Positions 5,878 through 14,544 are shown, counted from the stretch's first letter. The stretch: DNA of 20,603 nt from a virus (IMGVR_UViG_3300025872_000390:1-20603); one strand, 5' to 3'. The notes: generated by a model from the letters alone, not told the origin. Program-made: numbers and translations.

Positions 5878-7359
5878 ATGGCAGACCCGACCGTTGATTT
5901 TCGATCATTTAATAGTAAAGTTGATGATTTAATTACTGCGCTAAATAAGAATACCGAAGCTTTAGACCAAAAAGGTACTGGTGCTGGCGGTACGGGTGAC
6001 GCAGATAAAATGACCGACGGACAAAAAAAGGTCATTGGTGCGCTACAAAAACTTAGTACAGCAGTATTTGATATAACAGAAGAACTTACAAATTCAGGTC
6101 GTGCGTTAGCAAGGACTATCGGAACGACACTTACAGATGGTATACGATTAGAATCACAAGCGAGAGCTAATTTTGCGTCACAAGTTTTTCGATATGGTGT
6201 AAACTTCGCCGCAACTGTCGAACAAATCCAAGCGGTACAAAAATCTGCGGCAGACGCCTTTGTTAACGTCCCAGAAGGATTTCAATTAAGTTCCGATGCG
6301 ACAGCAGAATTCGCGTCAGGTTTAAAAAGAATATTTGGTGGTGAATTTGAACTAACATCTAACACTTTAAGAAATTTTGGAGCGTTAGGACTAACAAGTT
6401 TGGAAAGTATTGAACAGTTTAAGAATTCTACTGGTCGTGCTGGGTTTTCTACTCAACAATATGAACGTATTATCAATAGAAATATTCCTTCCTTATTAAT
6501 ATTTGGTCAAAGTGCCGCAAGGTCAGCGATTAATCTTGATAGAATAGGTATAAGTTTAGAGCAGTACCGAGCAGTACAACAAGGAGTTGTTACTAATTTA
6601 GAAGGCACATTAGACACTGTTAATCAATTAAATCAATTAGGCGCAACTATTGATTTTAGTTCATTCGTTAGAATATCTGAATTAGAAGGACCGGAAGCAG
6701 CCTTTAGATACCTAGACCAAAATATACCAGATGCATTATTGAAAACCAGTACAAGTTTCCGCGCATTAACAGAACAATTACCAGGAGTTAAGGTAGAAGA
6801 TTTGTTACGTGGTGGTATGGAACCGGCGGTTGCAACGTTAGAACAACAATTATTAGACATATCGGGACCAGATGGTGCCCTAGCAGGATTTGCTAGTGCA
6901 TTAGGTACCACAACACAAGCAATACAAAAATCTACAGGCAATACTGCTTTACCACTTCTTGGGGCAGCCGGTGGAGCATTGGGCGCCTCTCTTGCAGGAA
7001 CGTTAGGATTATCCGCTACTTTCGCGGCCACCGGTGGAGCTATTTTACTACCATTATTAGCAATGGGAGCAGCAAGCTTATTTGCCGGGGACGATGTGGT
7101 GTCATCATACGGAGATAGAACCTTAGTAACTCCAAAAGGAAACATCGCATTAAATAATAATGATACGGTTATCGCAGGTACTAATTTGATGCCACGGGGG
7201 TCTGTACAAATGGCGGACAACTCCGCATTAATGAGTAAGATTGATAGATTTATTGATACGGTCAGCAGTGCGACTACCACGATTAACGTTGATGGTACAC
7301 AAAGAACGGTTCCTCGTATGAGTTTGGTTGGTGTATACTCACGTAATGAGAGAGCATAA
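5878..7359 (+). CDS. Probable tail tape-measure protein, 493 aa
   Basis: The start at ATG 5878 lies two bases after the previous stop. Residues 8-30 and 45-130 are helix-rich. Residues 357-403 form a long hydrophobic Gly/Ala-rich segment (roughly 357-380 and 385-403), the kind of membrane-active region found in tape-measure proteins. It is followed by a YGDRTLVTPKG and ALNNNDTVIAGTNL stretch (411-437) that I remember from C-terminal parts of tape-measure proteins in large phages. Position right after the gp26/frameshift pair is the usual place. If correct, a length of 493 residues at about 0.15 nm per residue would imply a short tail of roughly 70-75 nm, shorter than that of T4. That figure is an estimate from general knowledge. 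Another tail-tube interior protein remains possible. Confidence 0.6.
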   Translation: MADPTVDFRSFNSKVDDLITALNKNTEALDQKGTGAGGTGDADKMTDGQKKVIGALQKLSTAVFDITEELTNSGRALARTIGTTLTDGIRLESQARANFASQVFRYGVNFAATVEQIQAVQKSAADAFVNVPEGFQLSSDATAEFASGLKRIFGGEFELTSNTLRNFGALGLTSLESIEQFKNSTGRAGFSTQQYERIINRNIPSLLIFGQSAARSAINLDRIGISLEQYRAVQQGVVTNLEGTLDTVNQLNQLGATIDFSSFVRISELEGPEAAFRYLDQNIPDALLKTSTSFRALTEQLPGVKVEDLLRGGMEPAVATLEQQLLDISGPDGALAGFASALGTTTQAIQKSTGNTALPLLGAAGGALGASLAGTLGLSATFAATGGAILLPLLAMGAASLFAGDDVVSSYGDRTLVTPKGNIALNNNDTVIAGTNLMPRGSVQMADNSALMSKIDRFIDTVSSATTTINVDGTQRTVPRMSLVGVYSRNERA

Positions 7360-7361
7360 GT

Positions 7362-9041
7362 ATGGCAACTTTGGCAGAACTTTTTAACGCATCGTCTAAG
7401 GAAATTTACGGACGGTTTTCTCCACAAACACCGAACAGTAATCAACCATTTGTTTCGGTCAAACCAGACACCGAGGCATCCAGAAGTCGTATCAAAAATG
7501 ATATTCGACTTTTTCCAGTAGGAGTATCGGTCAGCAGAGATTATACCCGGGTTAGTAAATTTCTAACTTCAGGTGATGGAGTATTGTTCACCGCAAAACA
7601 AGCGTTGTTGCAATCTGCTAATACATTTGCAAACACAAAAATTTATAATCCAATATCGCCGTTGTTGAATACGGTACCGGGTGTTCATGCCAACCGATTT
7701 ATTTCTACAGATGCATATGTCCAACGTATTCCTGGAGTTTTGCAGAACAGTACGTTAGCTAGTTATAGTAAAGCTACTATTCCGAAAACTTCATCTGGAT
7801 TTTCATCCATTAGAAATACGTTAGTAACCTTACGTGACCTCGTTAGTGGAGAACTTAGAAGAAGAGCGAACACGGCAGTTTCAAATTTCACAGACCAAGT
7901 ATATAATACTTCCAGACCGGAATTCGTGGTATTTGGTAATCCACTTGTAGATTATAATCCTCGAATTAATCTTCCACCGGCACTGAGTACTAGAACAAGC
8001 AAAAATACGTCAGCGGTACTTTCTATTAATTCAATTACTCAGAAAGTCACACAAAGCTTGGTAAGACAAACAGTAAACAACATTAGAAGTTTAAACAGTA
8101 TTAATAATATTAAGAGAGCATTCAGTCCACGAAATATTATTAAAACGTTTAGTAGAGAACGTATACGAAGTACATTGTCTGCGGCTGGACAAATTGTACG
8201 CACGTCTATTCCTGCCATTCAACAACCACCATTAACTTCATTTATTGAAGCAGCAAAGGATTTTAAGCAAAAGCAATTACTAAATACATCTGATAGACTA
8301 AACACAAAATATTTTGGTGGTAACCGGATATCTGATTGGGCAACAGAGCCGAATACAGTTGTATCGTATAATAATGGACAACCTGTAATTGGTGAAAGGT
8401 CGGTCAGTAAATTATACGATACCTTAAACACAGGAATAGGAAACAACTTAGCAGTTGATGCTACTAATAAAATTAATTATGGAAGTATTGCAGGAACGGG
8501 CTCAGACATTATCAATTTTTTCTTTAGTATTCCAGATAAAGAAAAAATCCAATTTAGAGCATTTATTTCATCAATTAAAGAAACAGTAAAACCAGAATTC
8601 TCAGACCAACGATACGTTGGGCGTACTGAACGATTTGTTACATATGGCGGAGTGAAACGTAGTGTATCATTAGAATTTAATATTGTTGCGTTCTCTACCA
8701 ACGAAATAGATGATATGTGGACTCGCGTAAATTACCTAACAGGATTAGCATTTCCAGCCGGGGCATCTCGTAGTGGATTTATGACACCACCGTTATTTAA
8801 ACTTACGGCTGGTAAAATCTATGATTTACAACCGTGTTATATTGATTCATTAGATTATGATATGCTTGACCAAAGCATAACATTTGATATTGATAAACAA
8901 GTGTCACAAGTTATCAATGTAAGAATGAACTTGATATTACTTGAAAAGCGTACTAAGTTCTACAATAGTCCATTCTATAAGATTACCGAAGAACTTTCTG
9001 AAACACAAAATAAAAATAACGCCGGCTTACTTGCGAGATAA
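7362..9041 (+). CDS. Baseplate or tail-tube initiator/cap protein candidate, 559 aa
   Basis: The ATG follows a GAGAGAG purine tract and lies two bases after the tape-measure stop. The N-terminal 115 residues include DIRLFPVGVSVSRDYTRVSKF (48-68) and a PGVHANRF stretch, a pattern seen in uncharacterised tail proteins of large phages. The middle (about 120-340) is basic and Ser/Asn/Arg-rich and probably flexible. The C-terminal 180 residues look like a folded domain: FFFSIPDKEKIQFRAFISS, RYVGRTERFVTYGGVKRS, a LEFNIVAFS strand, then MWTRVNYLTGLAFPAG and MTPPLFKLTAGKIYD. This resembles tube-initiator/cap modules (the T4 gp48/gp54 role) in contractile tails. The assignment rests on position between tape measure and LysM/hub genes plus family memory, so function is tentative. 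Confidence 0.6.
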   Translation: MATLAELFNASSKEIYGRFSPQTPNSNQPFVSVKPDTEASRSRIKNDIRLFPVGVSVSRDYTRVSKFLTSGDGVLFTAKQALLQSANTFANTKIYNPISPLLNTVPGVHANRFISTDAYVQRIPGVLQNSTLASYSKATIPKTSSGFSSIRNTLVTLRDLVSGELRRRANTAVSNFTDQVYNTSRPEFVVFGNPLVDYNPRINLPPALSTRTSKNTSAVLSINSITQKVTQSLVRQTVNNIRSLNSINNIKRAFSPRNIIKTFSRERIRSTLSAAGQIVRTSIPAIQQPPLTSFIEAAKDFKQKQLLNTSDRLNTKYFGGNRISDWATEPNTVVSYNNGQPVIGERSVSKLYDTLNTGIGNNLAVDATNKINYGSIAGTGSDIINFFFSIPDKEKIQFRAFISSIKETVKPEFSDQRYVGRTERFVTYGGVKRSVSLEFNIVAFSTNEIDDMWTRVNYLTGLAFPAGASRSGFMTPPLFKLTAGKIYDLQPCYIDSLDYDMLDQSITFDIDKQVSQVINVRMNLILLEKRTKFYNSPFYKITEELSETQNKNNAGLLAR

Positions 9042-9044
9042 CGT

Positions 9045-9302
9045 ATGGACCGATATATTATTCCTCTTCAAGTAGATACAACAAAAGATGTTCCATATTA
9101 TAAAACTGATATCGTTACACCGATTCCATCGGAAGATATTCCATACTACTATGTGACGCAAGAAGGTGATAGGTTAGACACTATCTCTTCATTATTTTAC
9201 GATACTCCAAACAATTGGTGGGTACTTGCTAAAGCAAATAATTTAGCAAATGGTACGATAGCGATACCTGCCGGAACCAAGTTATTTATACCTAATATAT
9301 GA
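9045..9302 (+). CDS. LysM-like baseplate protein (gp53/gpX type), 85 aa
   Basis: The 85-residue protein ends in a LysM-like fold: YYVTQEGDRLDTISSLFYD, then NWWVLAKANNL and IPAGTKLFIPN. This is the same signature as in small baseplate proteins of contractile tails such as P2 gpX and the LysM part of T4 gp53. In virions these LysM-like domains help hold hub and wedges together; peptidoglycan binding is possible but not required. The stop codon overlaps the start of the next gene in an ATGA arrangement (9299-9302), so it is translationally coupled to the M23 hub protein. No strong ribosome binding site is seen before ATG 9045. Family call is good; exact structural position in the particle is inferred. 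Confidence 0.8.
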   Translation: MDRYIIPLQVDTTKDVPYYKTDIVTPIPSEDIPYYYVTQEGDRLDTISSLFYDTPNNWWVLAKANNLANGTIAIPAGTKLFIPNI

Positions 9303-12300
9303 CAATACGTTTTGATTCGTTACCGATAGCAACACCTCGACTAGTAATTACCAGTCCATTTGGGCAACGGTCGTTATATGACGCAGAAGAACCTCATAAC
9401 GCGGTAGATATTCGGGGAGCAGAACGTACTCCGTTATTGGCCGTAAGCGATGGTGTTGTGCATCGGATAGTAACCGATGGTAGATGTGGTACCGGGATTG
9501 TATTGGTACACAATGAAGTGGGGGCACCTATGAGATATGGACGACCCCCACAGTATACTACCACATATTGTCATATGGAAGAAAATTCTATATCAGAATT
9601 TAATCTTCAAGAAGGTGTATCGGTTAAAGCAGGACAACCAATTGGTAGAGTGGGAAAAACAGGACGAACATACGGCGCACATTTACATTTTATACTTAAA
9701 CAAGTTAATGGAAATCCTGATGCTCCAGGAGATACGTTTAGAGTTCCTGATACTCCTATAGACCCCACTCAATATTTAATTGCCGTTGACCGACGCGCCG
9801 CGGTTGCTGCATTGGCACAAGCAACCATACCATCACCATCTACGAGTGGTATGTCTCCTTATATATCTTCGTTTGAATCATTCCATCCTAACATTCAATA
9901 TGAATTGAATCGTAGACAGTTAGCAACGGAAACGGCCAATAGTCACATGCCGTTCATCAAATTAACATCATTATTAAAGGTCGATAAAGAAAATTTGAGT
10001 GGGGCGACGGAAGCATGGTGTCCCACATTAGGTATACATGGGCAATCTAATGAAACATTTGATAACATTTATTTTCCACAAGGAAATAATAGTATTGTAG
10101 CGTATGCTACAACAAAACGTGATGGACGATTTATTAGAGTTCCAGTATTGGTGCAGAATGCCGAAACTGACGCAAATAATATTCCAGTACCCGGTATTAC
10201 AAGTGTAACTACAGAACGTAGTACCTCTGGGCCGATGGGGGTCCGTGGTGGATTGTTTAAAGCAAACATAACGATAGTAGCATATTCGGTTGGTCAAGTA
10301 AACGCATTACTTACATACTTTTTACGACAATCCACGAACGTATTACTTGAATTTGGCCGGGTATCAAGTAGTACTACTGAATCTAGTATAACCCCCTTCA
10401 ATTGGAATCGGGATAAAGATGTTATTTCCGCAGAAGTCGTAAAGCTTATCACCGACCAAGCAGAACAGAAAAAATTTATAGATGAAACGGTGCACGGAAA
10501 TTATGGCAACTACGAGGCACTCATTGGTTATGTTGCTAATTTTAATTTTAAATACACAAAAAATAATACATATGAGATAACACTAACAGTGCATTCCTCT
10601 CAACAGTTTGAAGTCCCCACAATACATACAGGTGCTAAGGCTACTTGTACGTCGATTGGTGATGGTTGTAAAACATTTGATATTAAAGAATATTTTGATG
10701 AATCATATTCATGGAAAGTGAATTCATTTAAAAAATTAATGGAGAGTGTTGAAAGTGGTCCGTTAAGAGAAAAATGGCAATCGCATGTAATACCGTTACG
10801 ACAATCGGAAACTAATAACAACCAAGCACAGTCGGGGACGCATAACGCCGAAACTAATACTCGCGGAGGATATTTAATTTCGTGGGAATTCTTTGTTAAC
10901 GTACTATTAAATGATGAACAACAAGGAGTGGCTAGTGTTTTACCGCTCGATTCGTTTGGATTGTATGGAATAGGGTTTATTAAATCAGCATTACCCCGAC
11001 CAGTAACTAATACCGTCGAAGCGGATGATAGTAAACTAATTTCAAGTGAAGTAGGATATCATCCGTATTTACGCTCGGTCAATCCTGGAGTAATGGTCAT
11101 CTATAATCCAGTTGCGAATGGAGAAGCAGATGCTCAAGCAACTACCCAAGATGTTACAAACGTATTGACGAACAACAACGTTGTACTGGAAGATTCTGGA
11201 ATTTCACAAAGTATAAGAACGTCCGTTGTTGGAGCATTTACTAATTTAAGTGGGGATAATTTATTACCGGGGTCATCCTTACTAACGAAAGGTATATGGT
11301 TGAACAGCAACATAATTATGGAAGCGTTTACATCCGCAGACTCCATAACAGCCGCAATGAACTATCTTTTAAGTAAAATGAATTCCGCAACGGAAGGATA
11401 CTGGAACTTACAATTGTTATCAAACGATAATACAAATCCAGGATTGCATGTGATTGATATGGGATTATCAAAAAATAAGCCAAACCAATCGTTACGGCCA
11501 TTACCGATTAATATCACATCGGTGTCAAATATTAGAGATTCACTTACAAATAAAAAGCAACTTATATCAAGTTATTATGGAGATGTAGGTACAGGAACAC
11601 CAAAATACACGTATGTATTCAATAGAAAACTACAAACGGGTACGAGTGATGATGTGGGAAGCGATTTATTAGATATTAACGTTGAGTTTGGAATGCCTAC
11701 GATGATATCTGTACAAGCAATTGCTGGGGTCGGTGGCGTTGCTCAAAAGAGCGCATGGCAATCAATCGATATTGAAGGTCTTAATAAATTAAAATTATTA
11801 CCTGATTTGTATGTAAAATGTCCACCCAACACACCCGAATCCGGATCGGCAACGTGTCCAGATGACCCTATTCTTCGTTTGGAAACTCAGTTAAGATTTG
11901 CACAGCAAGATGTTGCTACAGCAGAAGCACAACAACGTTTGGCTGGTTCTGAAGCTGCTTATAGAACCGCTACTGTTAGAGTCAACCAAACAACTGAAGA
12001 ACGGGCAAACATACAAAACGAACTAGCAGGCATCAGACTCAATAATCCAAATCTATTACCAATCATCAGAGAATATAATCATTTAGGTAATGCATTGAAG
12101 TTTATCGAATTTAATCCATCACAAATGGTAATGAAATTAAACGCAGATGCAGACAATAAACGTGGAAAAGTACACGCATTCAGTAGTTCTAACTTGACAA
12201 AAACATTAGTTGATTTAACTTTACCTGGTATTGGTGGTATTTACTTGTGGCAATCATTTTTGGTAGACCGTATCCCAAGTATACTAAATCAGGGGTATTA

Positions 12301-12391
12301 TGTAGTAGTAAAAGTTGCTCACGAATTTACTGTGGACCGTGGGTGGATTACTAAGATACAAGGCCGATTCCGTTATCTACCTGAGGAATAA
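9299..12391 (+). CDS. Baseplate hub protein with N-terminal M23 metallopeptidase domain, 1030 aa
   Basis: Residues about 14-165 are an M23 (lysostaphin-type) endopeptidase with all expected active-site residues: H33 and D37 in HNAVD, H92 in the TTYCHM strand, and H128/H130 in GAHLHF. Such enzymes are zinc-dependent and cut peptide bridges in peptidoglycan; in a tail hub this would open the wall during injection. Residues about 210-420 (TLGIHGQSNETFDN; GPMGVRGGLFKANITIVAYS; NALLTYFLRQSTNVLLEFG) resemble hub/spike scaffolds of large phages. A coiled coil spans about 858-915, after a Cys838-Cys853-type pair. The last 60 residues (LPGIGGIYLWQSFLVDRIP to QGRFRYLPEE) look like the conserved end of hub proteins. 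It starts inside the LysM gene stop (ATGA). Hub plus lysin in one chain is a functional analogue of T4 gp5/gp27. Confidence 0.8.
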   Translation: MTIRFDSLPIATPRLVITSPFGQRSLYDAEEPHNAVDIRGAERTPLLAVSDGVVHRIVTDGRCGTGIVLVHNEVGAPMRYGRPPQYTTTYCHMEENSISEFNLQEGVSVKAGQPIGRVGKTGRTYGAHLHFILKQVNGNPDAPGDTFRVPDTPIDPTQYLIAVDRRAAVAALAQATIPSPSTSGMSPYISSFESFHPNIQYELNRRQLATETANSHMPFIKLTSLLKVDKENLSGATEAWCPTLGIHGQSNETFDNIYFPQGNNSIVAYATTKRDGRFIRVPVLVQNAETDANNIPVPGITSVTTERSTSGPMGVRGGLFKANITIVAYSVGQVNALLTYFLRQSTNVLLEFGRVSSSTTESSITPFNWNRDKDVISAEVVKLITDQAEQKKFIDETVHGNYGNYEALIGYVANFNFKYTKNNTYEITLTVHSSQQFEVPTIHTGAKATCTSIGDGCKTFDIKEYFDESYSWKVNSFKKLMESVESGPLREKWQSHVIPLRQSETNNNQAQSGTHNAETNTRGGYLISWEFFVNVLLNDEQQGVASVLPLDSFGLYGIGFIKSALPRPVTNTVEADDSKLISSEVGYHPYLRSVNPGVMVIYNPVANGEADAQATTQDVTNVLTNNNVVLEDSGISQSIRTSVVGAFTNLSGDNLLPGSSLLTKGIWLNSNIIMEAFTSADSITAAMNYLLSKMNSATEGYWNLQLLSNDNTNPGLHVIDMGLSKNKPNQSLRPLPINITSVSNIRDSLTNKKQLISSYYGDVGTGTPKYTYVFNRKLQTGTSDDVGSDLLDINVEFGMPTMISVQAIAGVGGVAQKSAWQSIDIEGLNKLKLLPDLYVKCPPNTPESGSATCPDDPILRLETQLRFAQQDVATAEAQQRLAGSEAAYRTATVRVNQTTEERANIQNELAGIRLNNPNLLPIIREYNHLGNALKFIEFNPSQMVMKLNADADNKRGKVHAFSSSNLTKTLVDLTLPGIGGIYLWQSFLVDRIPSILNQGYYVVVKVAHEFTVDRGWITKIQGRFRYLPEE

Positions 12392-12396
12392 CTACT

Positions 12397-12738
12397 ATGT
12401 TTGATGCTCCATTAAGTAACAGACCAAAAATTACAAACCAAGACATATTAGCTGGATTTGTTATGCGATACTTTGTTCAGTATGTTCCCACGAAAAAAAT
12501 TATTGAAATAGATAAAAAACAATATGACGTATTTAAAAATAACCCATTTTACCAACCACTTGAAATGAAATGGATTATTGGTGGATATGACAAAGATACT
12601 ACCGCTACGGATGGACAAATTGTGTATGGGGCTGGACATAAGAACCAAGTGTCATTAGATTTCTACGATAAGAAGATGCCGGGTCTTAAACATATGATAC
12701 GAAATCCACTCGAATACTTCAGCGGAAAGGTTTTATAA
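12397..12738 (+). CDS. Small baseplate-associated protein of unknown function, 113 aa
   Basis: ATG 12397 lies about nine bases after GAGGA at 12384-12388. The protein is compact and charged, with VMRYFVQYVPTKKIIEID (22-39), QYDVFKNNPFYQ, LEMKWIIGGY and a GAGHKNQVSLDFYDKKMP ending segment. I remember proteins of this shape (an RYFVQ(Y/R) opening, a W-x-I-x-G core and a G-x-x-x-N segment) next to hub genes in marine myoviruses, always without assigned function. No membrane segment or signal peptide is present. It is AT-rich like the preceding tail genes, while the next gene, starting at the very next base, has clearly different codon use. It is thus the last member of the tail block. Its operon with the hub gene suggests a hub or wedge accessory. 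Confidence 0.6.
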   Translation: MFDAPLSNRPKITNQDILAGFVMRYFVQYVPTKKIIEIDKKQYDVFKNNPFYQPLEMKWIIGGYDKDTTATDGQIVYGAGHKNQVSLDFYDKKMPGLKHMIRNPLEYFSGKVL

Positions 12739-14013
12739 ATGGTAATTAATGGTTATGAACAATTGACACACCTACACAACCGCCTTCGGGAAGAGACTGC
12801 GTATGTTTATCCCGTGGCGGTTGACGCATTTCTGCATTCTTCGCAAAATCGTGTGGCGTCACTCCATTTCCTTTTCGACGATGGAACCTCGTATACCGTA
12901 TCGGTCAATCATCCCGACGCCCCACACTTCCAGATAGACCTTAGTGATGCTTATAAGTTGGTCACCCTTCATAAAAAAGAATTACAACATCTGACCAACG
13001 CACAGAACGTAGTTGATTTGGCATCGATGTTACATCTCAATTATGATGTGATTCCGTTGTATCGGGAATATTATACGATGGCGATTCACCAGATTAAAAA
13101 TCAGTTTAAGTTCAAGAACCTCCATTATAGTGTCCCACTAACTTCGTGGGTGGAAACCGCGGAGGCGTTCTTACAACACTGTAAGCATATGTACGACCGA
13201 TGCCAGTCCACTGAACAGACATCTGCGTTTGAATTCATCAATCAGATTACGATTCCTACATTGACCCAGATTGAGCAAGCTGGATTGTGGACCACCGACA
13301 ATCAGTTCGTCTATTCTGATTATAACATTTATACCTCCACGGGTCGTCCAAGTAATGCATTCGGTGGAATCAACTTTGCCGCTCTCAATAAGAATGATGG
13401 TACCCGTGAGAAGTTTGTCAGTCGGTTTGGAGAGAACGGAACCCTTGTCCAGTTTGACTATGAAGCGTTCCATCTTCGTCTTGCAGCAGACCTGATTGGA
13501 TACAAACTCCCCGAAAGTTCTGTTCACGAATTCCTTGCAAAGCAGTATTACGGAACCGACCAAATCACCGAAGAGCAGTATGAGGAATCTAAGGCTCGGA
13601 CTTTCGGTCTAATGTATGGATATAGCGACGATACGGGTGGTGTAGAGTTCTTCCAAAAGCTCAAAGAGTATTCGTCCGATTTGTGGGAGAAATACCGTCA
13701 GAATGGATTTGTATTGTCAGGAACGGGTCGCAAAGTGATGGTTGTAGACTCGACCAGTAACAAGGTATTCAACTATATGATGCAATTGACGGAAACAGAA
13801 GAAGCGATTGTACGGGTTCATAATGTCTGTAAGTATCTGGAATCGTTCAACTCTAAAGTCATTCTGTATACTTATGATGCTATTCTCTTGGATGTATTGA
13901 ATGATGAATTGGATATTATGGAAAATGTGGCACAAATATTGAGTATGGGTGGATACCCCGTCCGTCAGTATCGTGGTCACAATTACAATGGAATGAGTTT
14001 ATATAAAATATAG
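12739..14013 (+). CDS. Family A (Pol I-like) DNA polymerase, short and divergent, 424 aa
   Basis: The C-terminal 240 residues hold the Pol I palm and fingers. TGRPSN (201-206) matches the TGRLSS element. Motif A is DYEAFHLR (D240). Motif B is K285-ARTFG-LMYG (K285, F289, Y293, equivalent to E. coli K758, F762, Y766). Q349 matches Q849. Motif C is TYDA (D380). Both metal-binding aspartates are present, but E710 is His245, R754 is Tyr281, and HDE is Tyr-Asp-Ala. Residues 1-110 look like a shrunken 3'-5' exonuclease domain without the acidic DxE residues (AVDAFL at 27-32). It should be the replicative polymerase, replacing the family B enzyme of T4. AAAGG at 12726-12730 is the ribosome binding site. 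Codon use matches the replication genes rather than the tail genes before it. Activity is inferred. Confidence 0.85.
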   Translation: MVINGYEQLTHLHNRLREETAYVYPVAVDAFLHSSQNRVASLHFLFDDGTSYTVSVNHPDAPHFQIDLSDAYKLVTLHKKELQHLTNAQNVVDLASMLHLNYDVIPLYREYYTMAIHQIKNQFKFKNLHYSVPLTSWVETAEAFLQHCKHMYDRCQSTEQTSAFEFINQITIPTLTQIEQAGLWTTDNQFVYSDYNIYTSTGRPSNAFGGINFAALNKNDGTREKFVSRFGENGTLVQFDYEAFHLRLAADLIGYKLPESSVHEFLAKQYYGTDQITEEQYEESKARTFGLMYGYSDDTGGVEFFQKLKEYSSDLWEKYRQNGFVLSGTGRKVMVVDSTSNKVFNYMMQLTETEEAIVRVHNVCKYLESFNSKVILYTYDAILLDVLNDELDIMENVAQILSMGGYPVRQYRGHNYNGMSLYKI

Positions 14014-14068
14014 TGTTATTGAAGTTAATTTGATACTTATTAGGAGTGGTACACCTAACGAGTCTCCT

Positions 14069-14482
14069 ATGAACAATTACACAACAGAAACACAATTGTT
14101 ATGTACTTTCATCCCAGCAGACAGCTTACAAGAAAGTATTGAAAACATAAAAAAGTCCTATATTTTAGCGTTCAATAACGTATATGTGTTGGAAAATGTA
14201 GATGATGCAAATCAACTCATATTAACCTACAATATCGTTGTTGGTTCGTTGAAGTCACCATACGCTCCACCACCATCCACCATATCGGTTCACAGAAAGA
14301 AGCAAACGAATACGATATATACTATTAATGCATTAAACGCATTAATTGCAAGTAAAAACGGTGGGAAGATTGACAAGTCCTATAAGATTGATTGGGATGA
14401 ATTAAAGAATTCTATTTTAGTTACCGCACACGGTCAATTAAAAATAGTTAAAACCAAAATAAAAGAAATATTAAGCTTCTAA
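14069..14482 (+). CDS. Conserved-looking protein of unknown function, about 137 aa
   Basis: The frame is open from TTG 14030, but ATG 14069 is the better start because protein-like sequence begins there (NNYTTETQLLCTF). An AGGAG at 14042-14046 is 22 bases upstream of the ATG and could pair with CTCCT at 14064-14068, so initiation may be controlled by RNA structure. Notable segments are YILAFNNVYVLENVDDANQL, TYNIVVG, STISVHRKKQTNTIYTINAL and KIDWDELKNSILVT. I recall similar HRKK-x-TNTxYTINALN proteins in T4-like phages of marine bacteria, with no assigned role. It is AT-rich, unlike the polymerase upstream and SSB downstream, and sits between two replication genes. The mix of basic and hydrophobic segments without membrane spans suggests a small cytosolic protein, perhaps a replication or transcription cofactor (inference). 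Confidence 0.65.
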   Translation: MNNYTTETQLLCTFIPADSLQESIENIKKSYILAFNNVYVLENVDDANQLILTYNIVVGSLKSPYAPPPSTISVHRKKQTNTIYTINALNALIASKNGGKIDKSYKIDWDELKNSILVTAHGQLKIVKTKIKEILSF

Positions 14483-14492
14483 AAAGTAGGAC

Positions 14493-14521
14493 TTGACAAA
14501 CTAAACAAACCGTAGTATACT
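14493..14521 (+). promoter_or_regulatory. Consensus sigma70-type promoter for the SSB gene
   Basis: TTGACA at 14493-14498 is followed after exactly 17 bases by TATACT at 14516-14521. This is a near-perfect host-type promoter, in a 100-base gap, about 62 bases upstream of the SSB start codon. It is the only such strong match I found in the window, so SSB is probably expressed independently and strongly. Confidence 0.75.
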
Positions 14522-14544
14522 TCTTCCTACTTGGGGTATACTAC
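14512..14544 (+). promoter_or_regulatory. Perfect 9-bp inverted repeat over the SSB promoter
   Basis: GTAGTATAC at 14512-14520 and GTATACTAC at 14536-14544 are exact reverse complements separated by 15 bases. The left arm covers the -10 box and the right arm lies in the expected 5' leader. It may be a repressor operator with two palindromic half-boxes (each contains GTATAC) or an RNA hairpin in the leader; gp32 of T4 regulates its own translation through its mRNA leader. Confidence 0.55.

Noticed and set aside
6633-7445. 270-residue open frame on the minus strand opposite the tape-measure gene
   Set aside because: It has no ribosome binding site, the protein is low-complexity with Pro/Ala/Asn and Cys scattered, and it mirrors a well-supported + strand gene in a genome segment that is otherwise all + strand.
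12734-12741. TATAAATG as a T4-type late promoter (TATAAATA)
   Set aside because: It matches at 7 of 8 bases but overlaps the stop codon of one gene and start codon of the next, leaving no room for a leader to the polymerase, which is also not a late gene.
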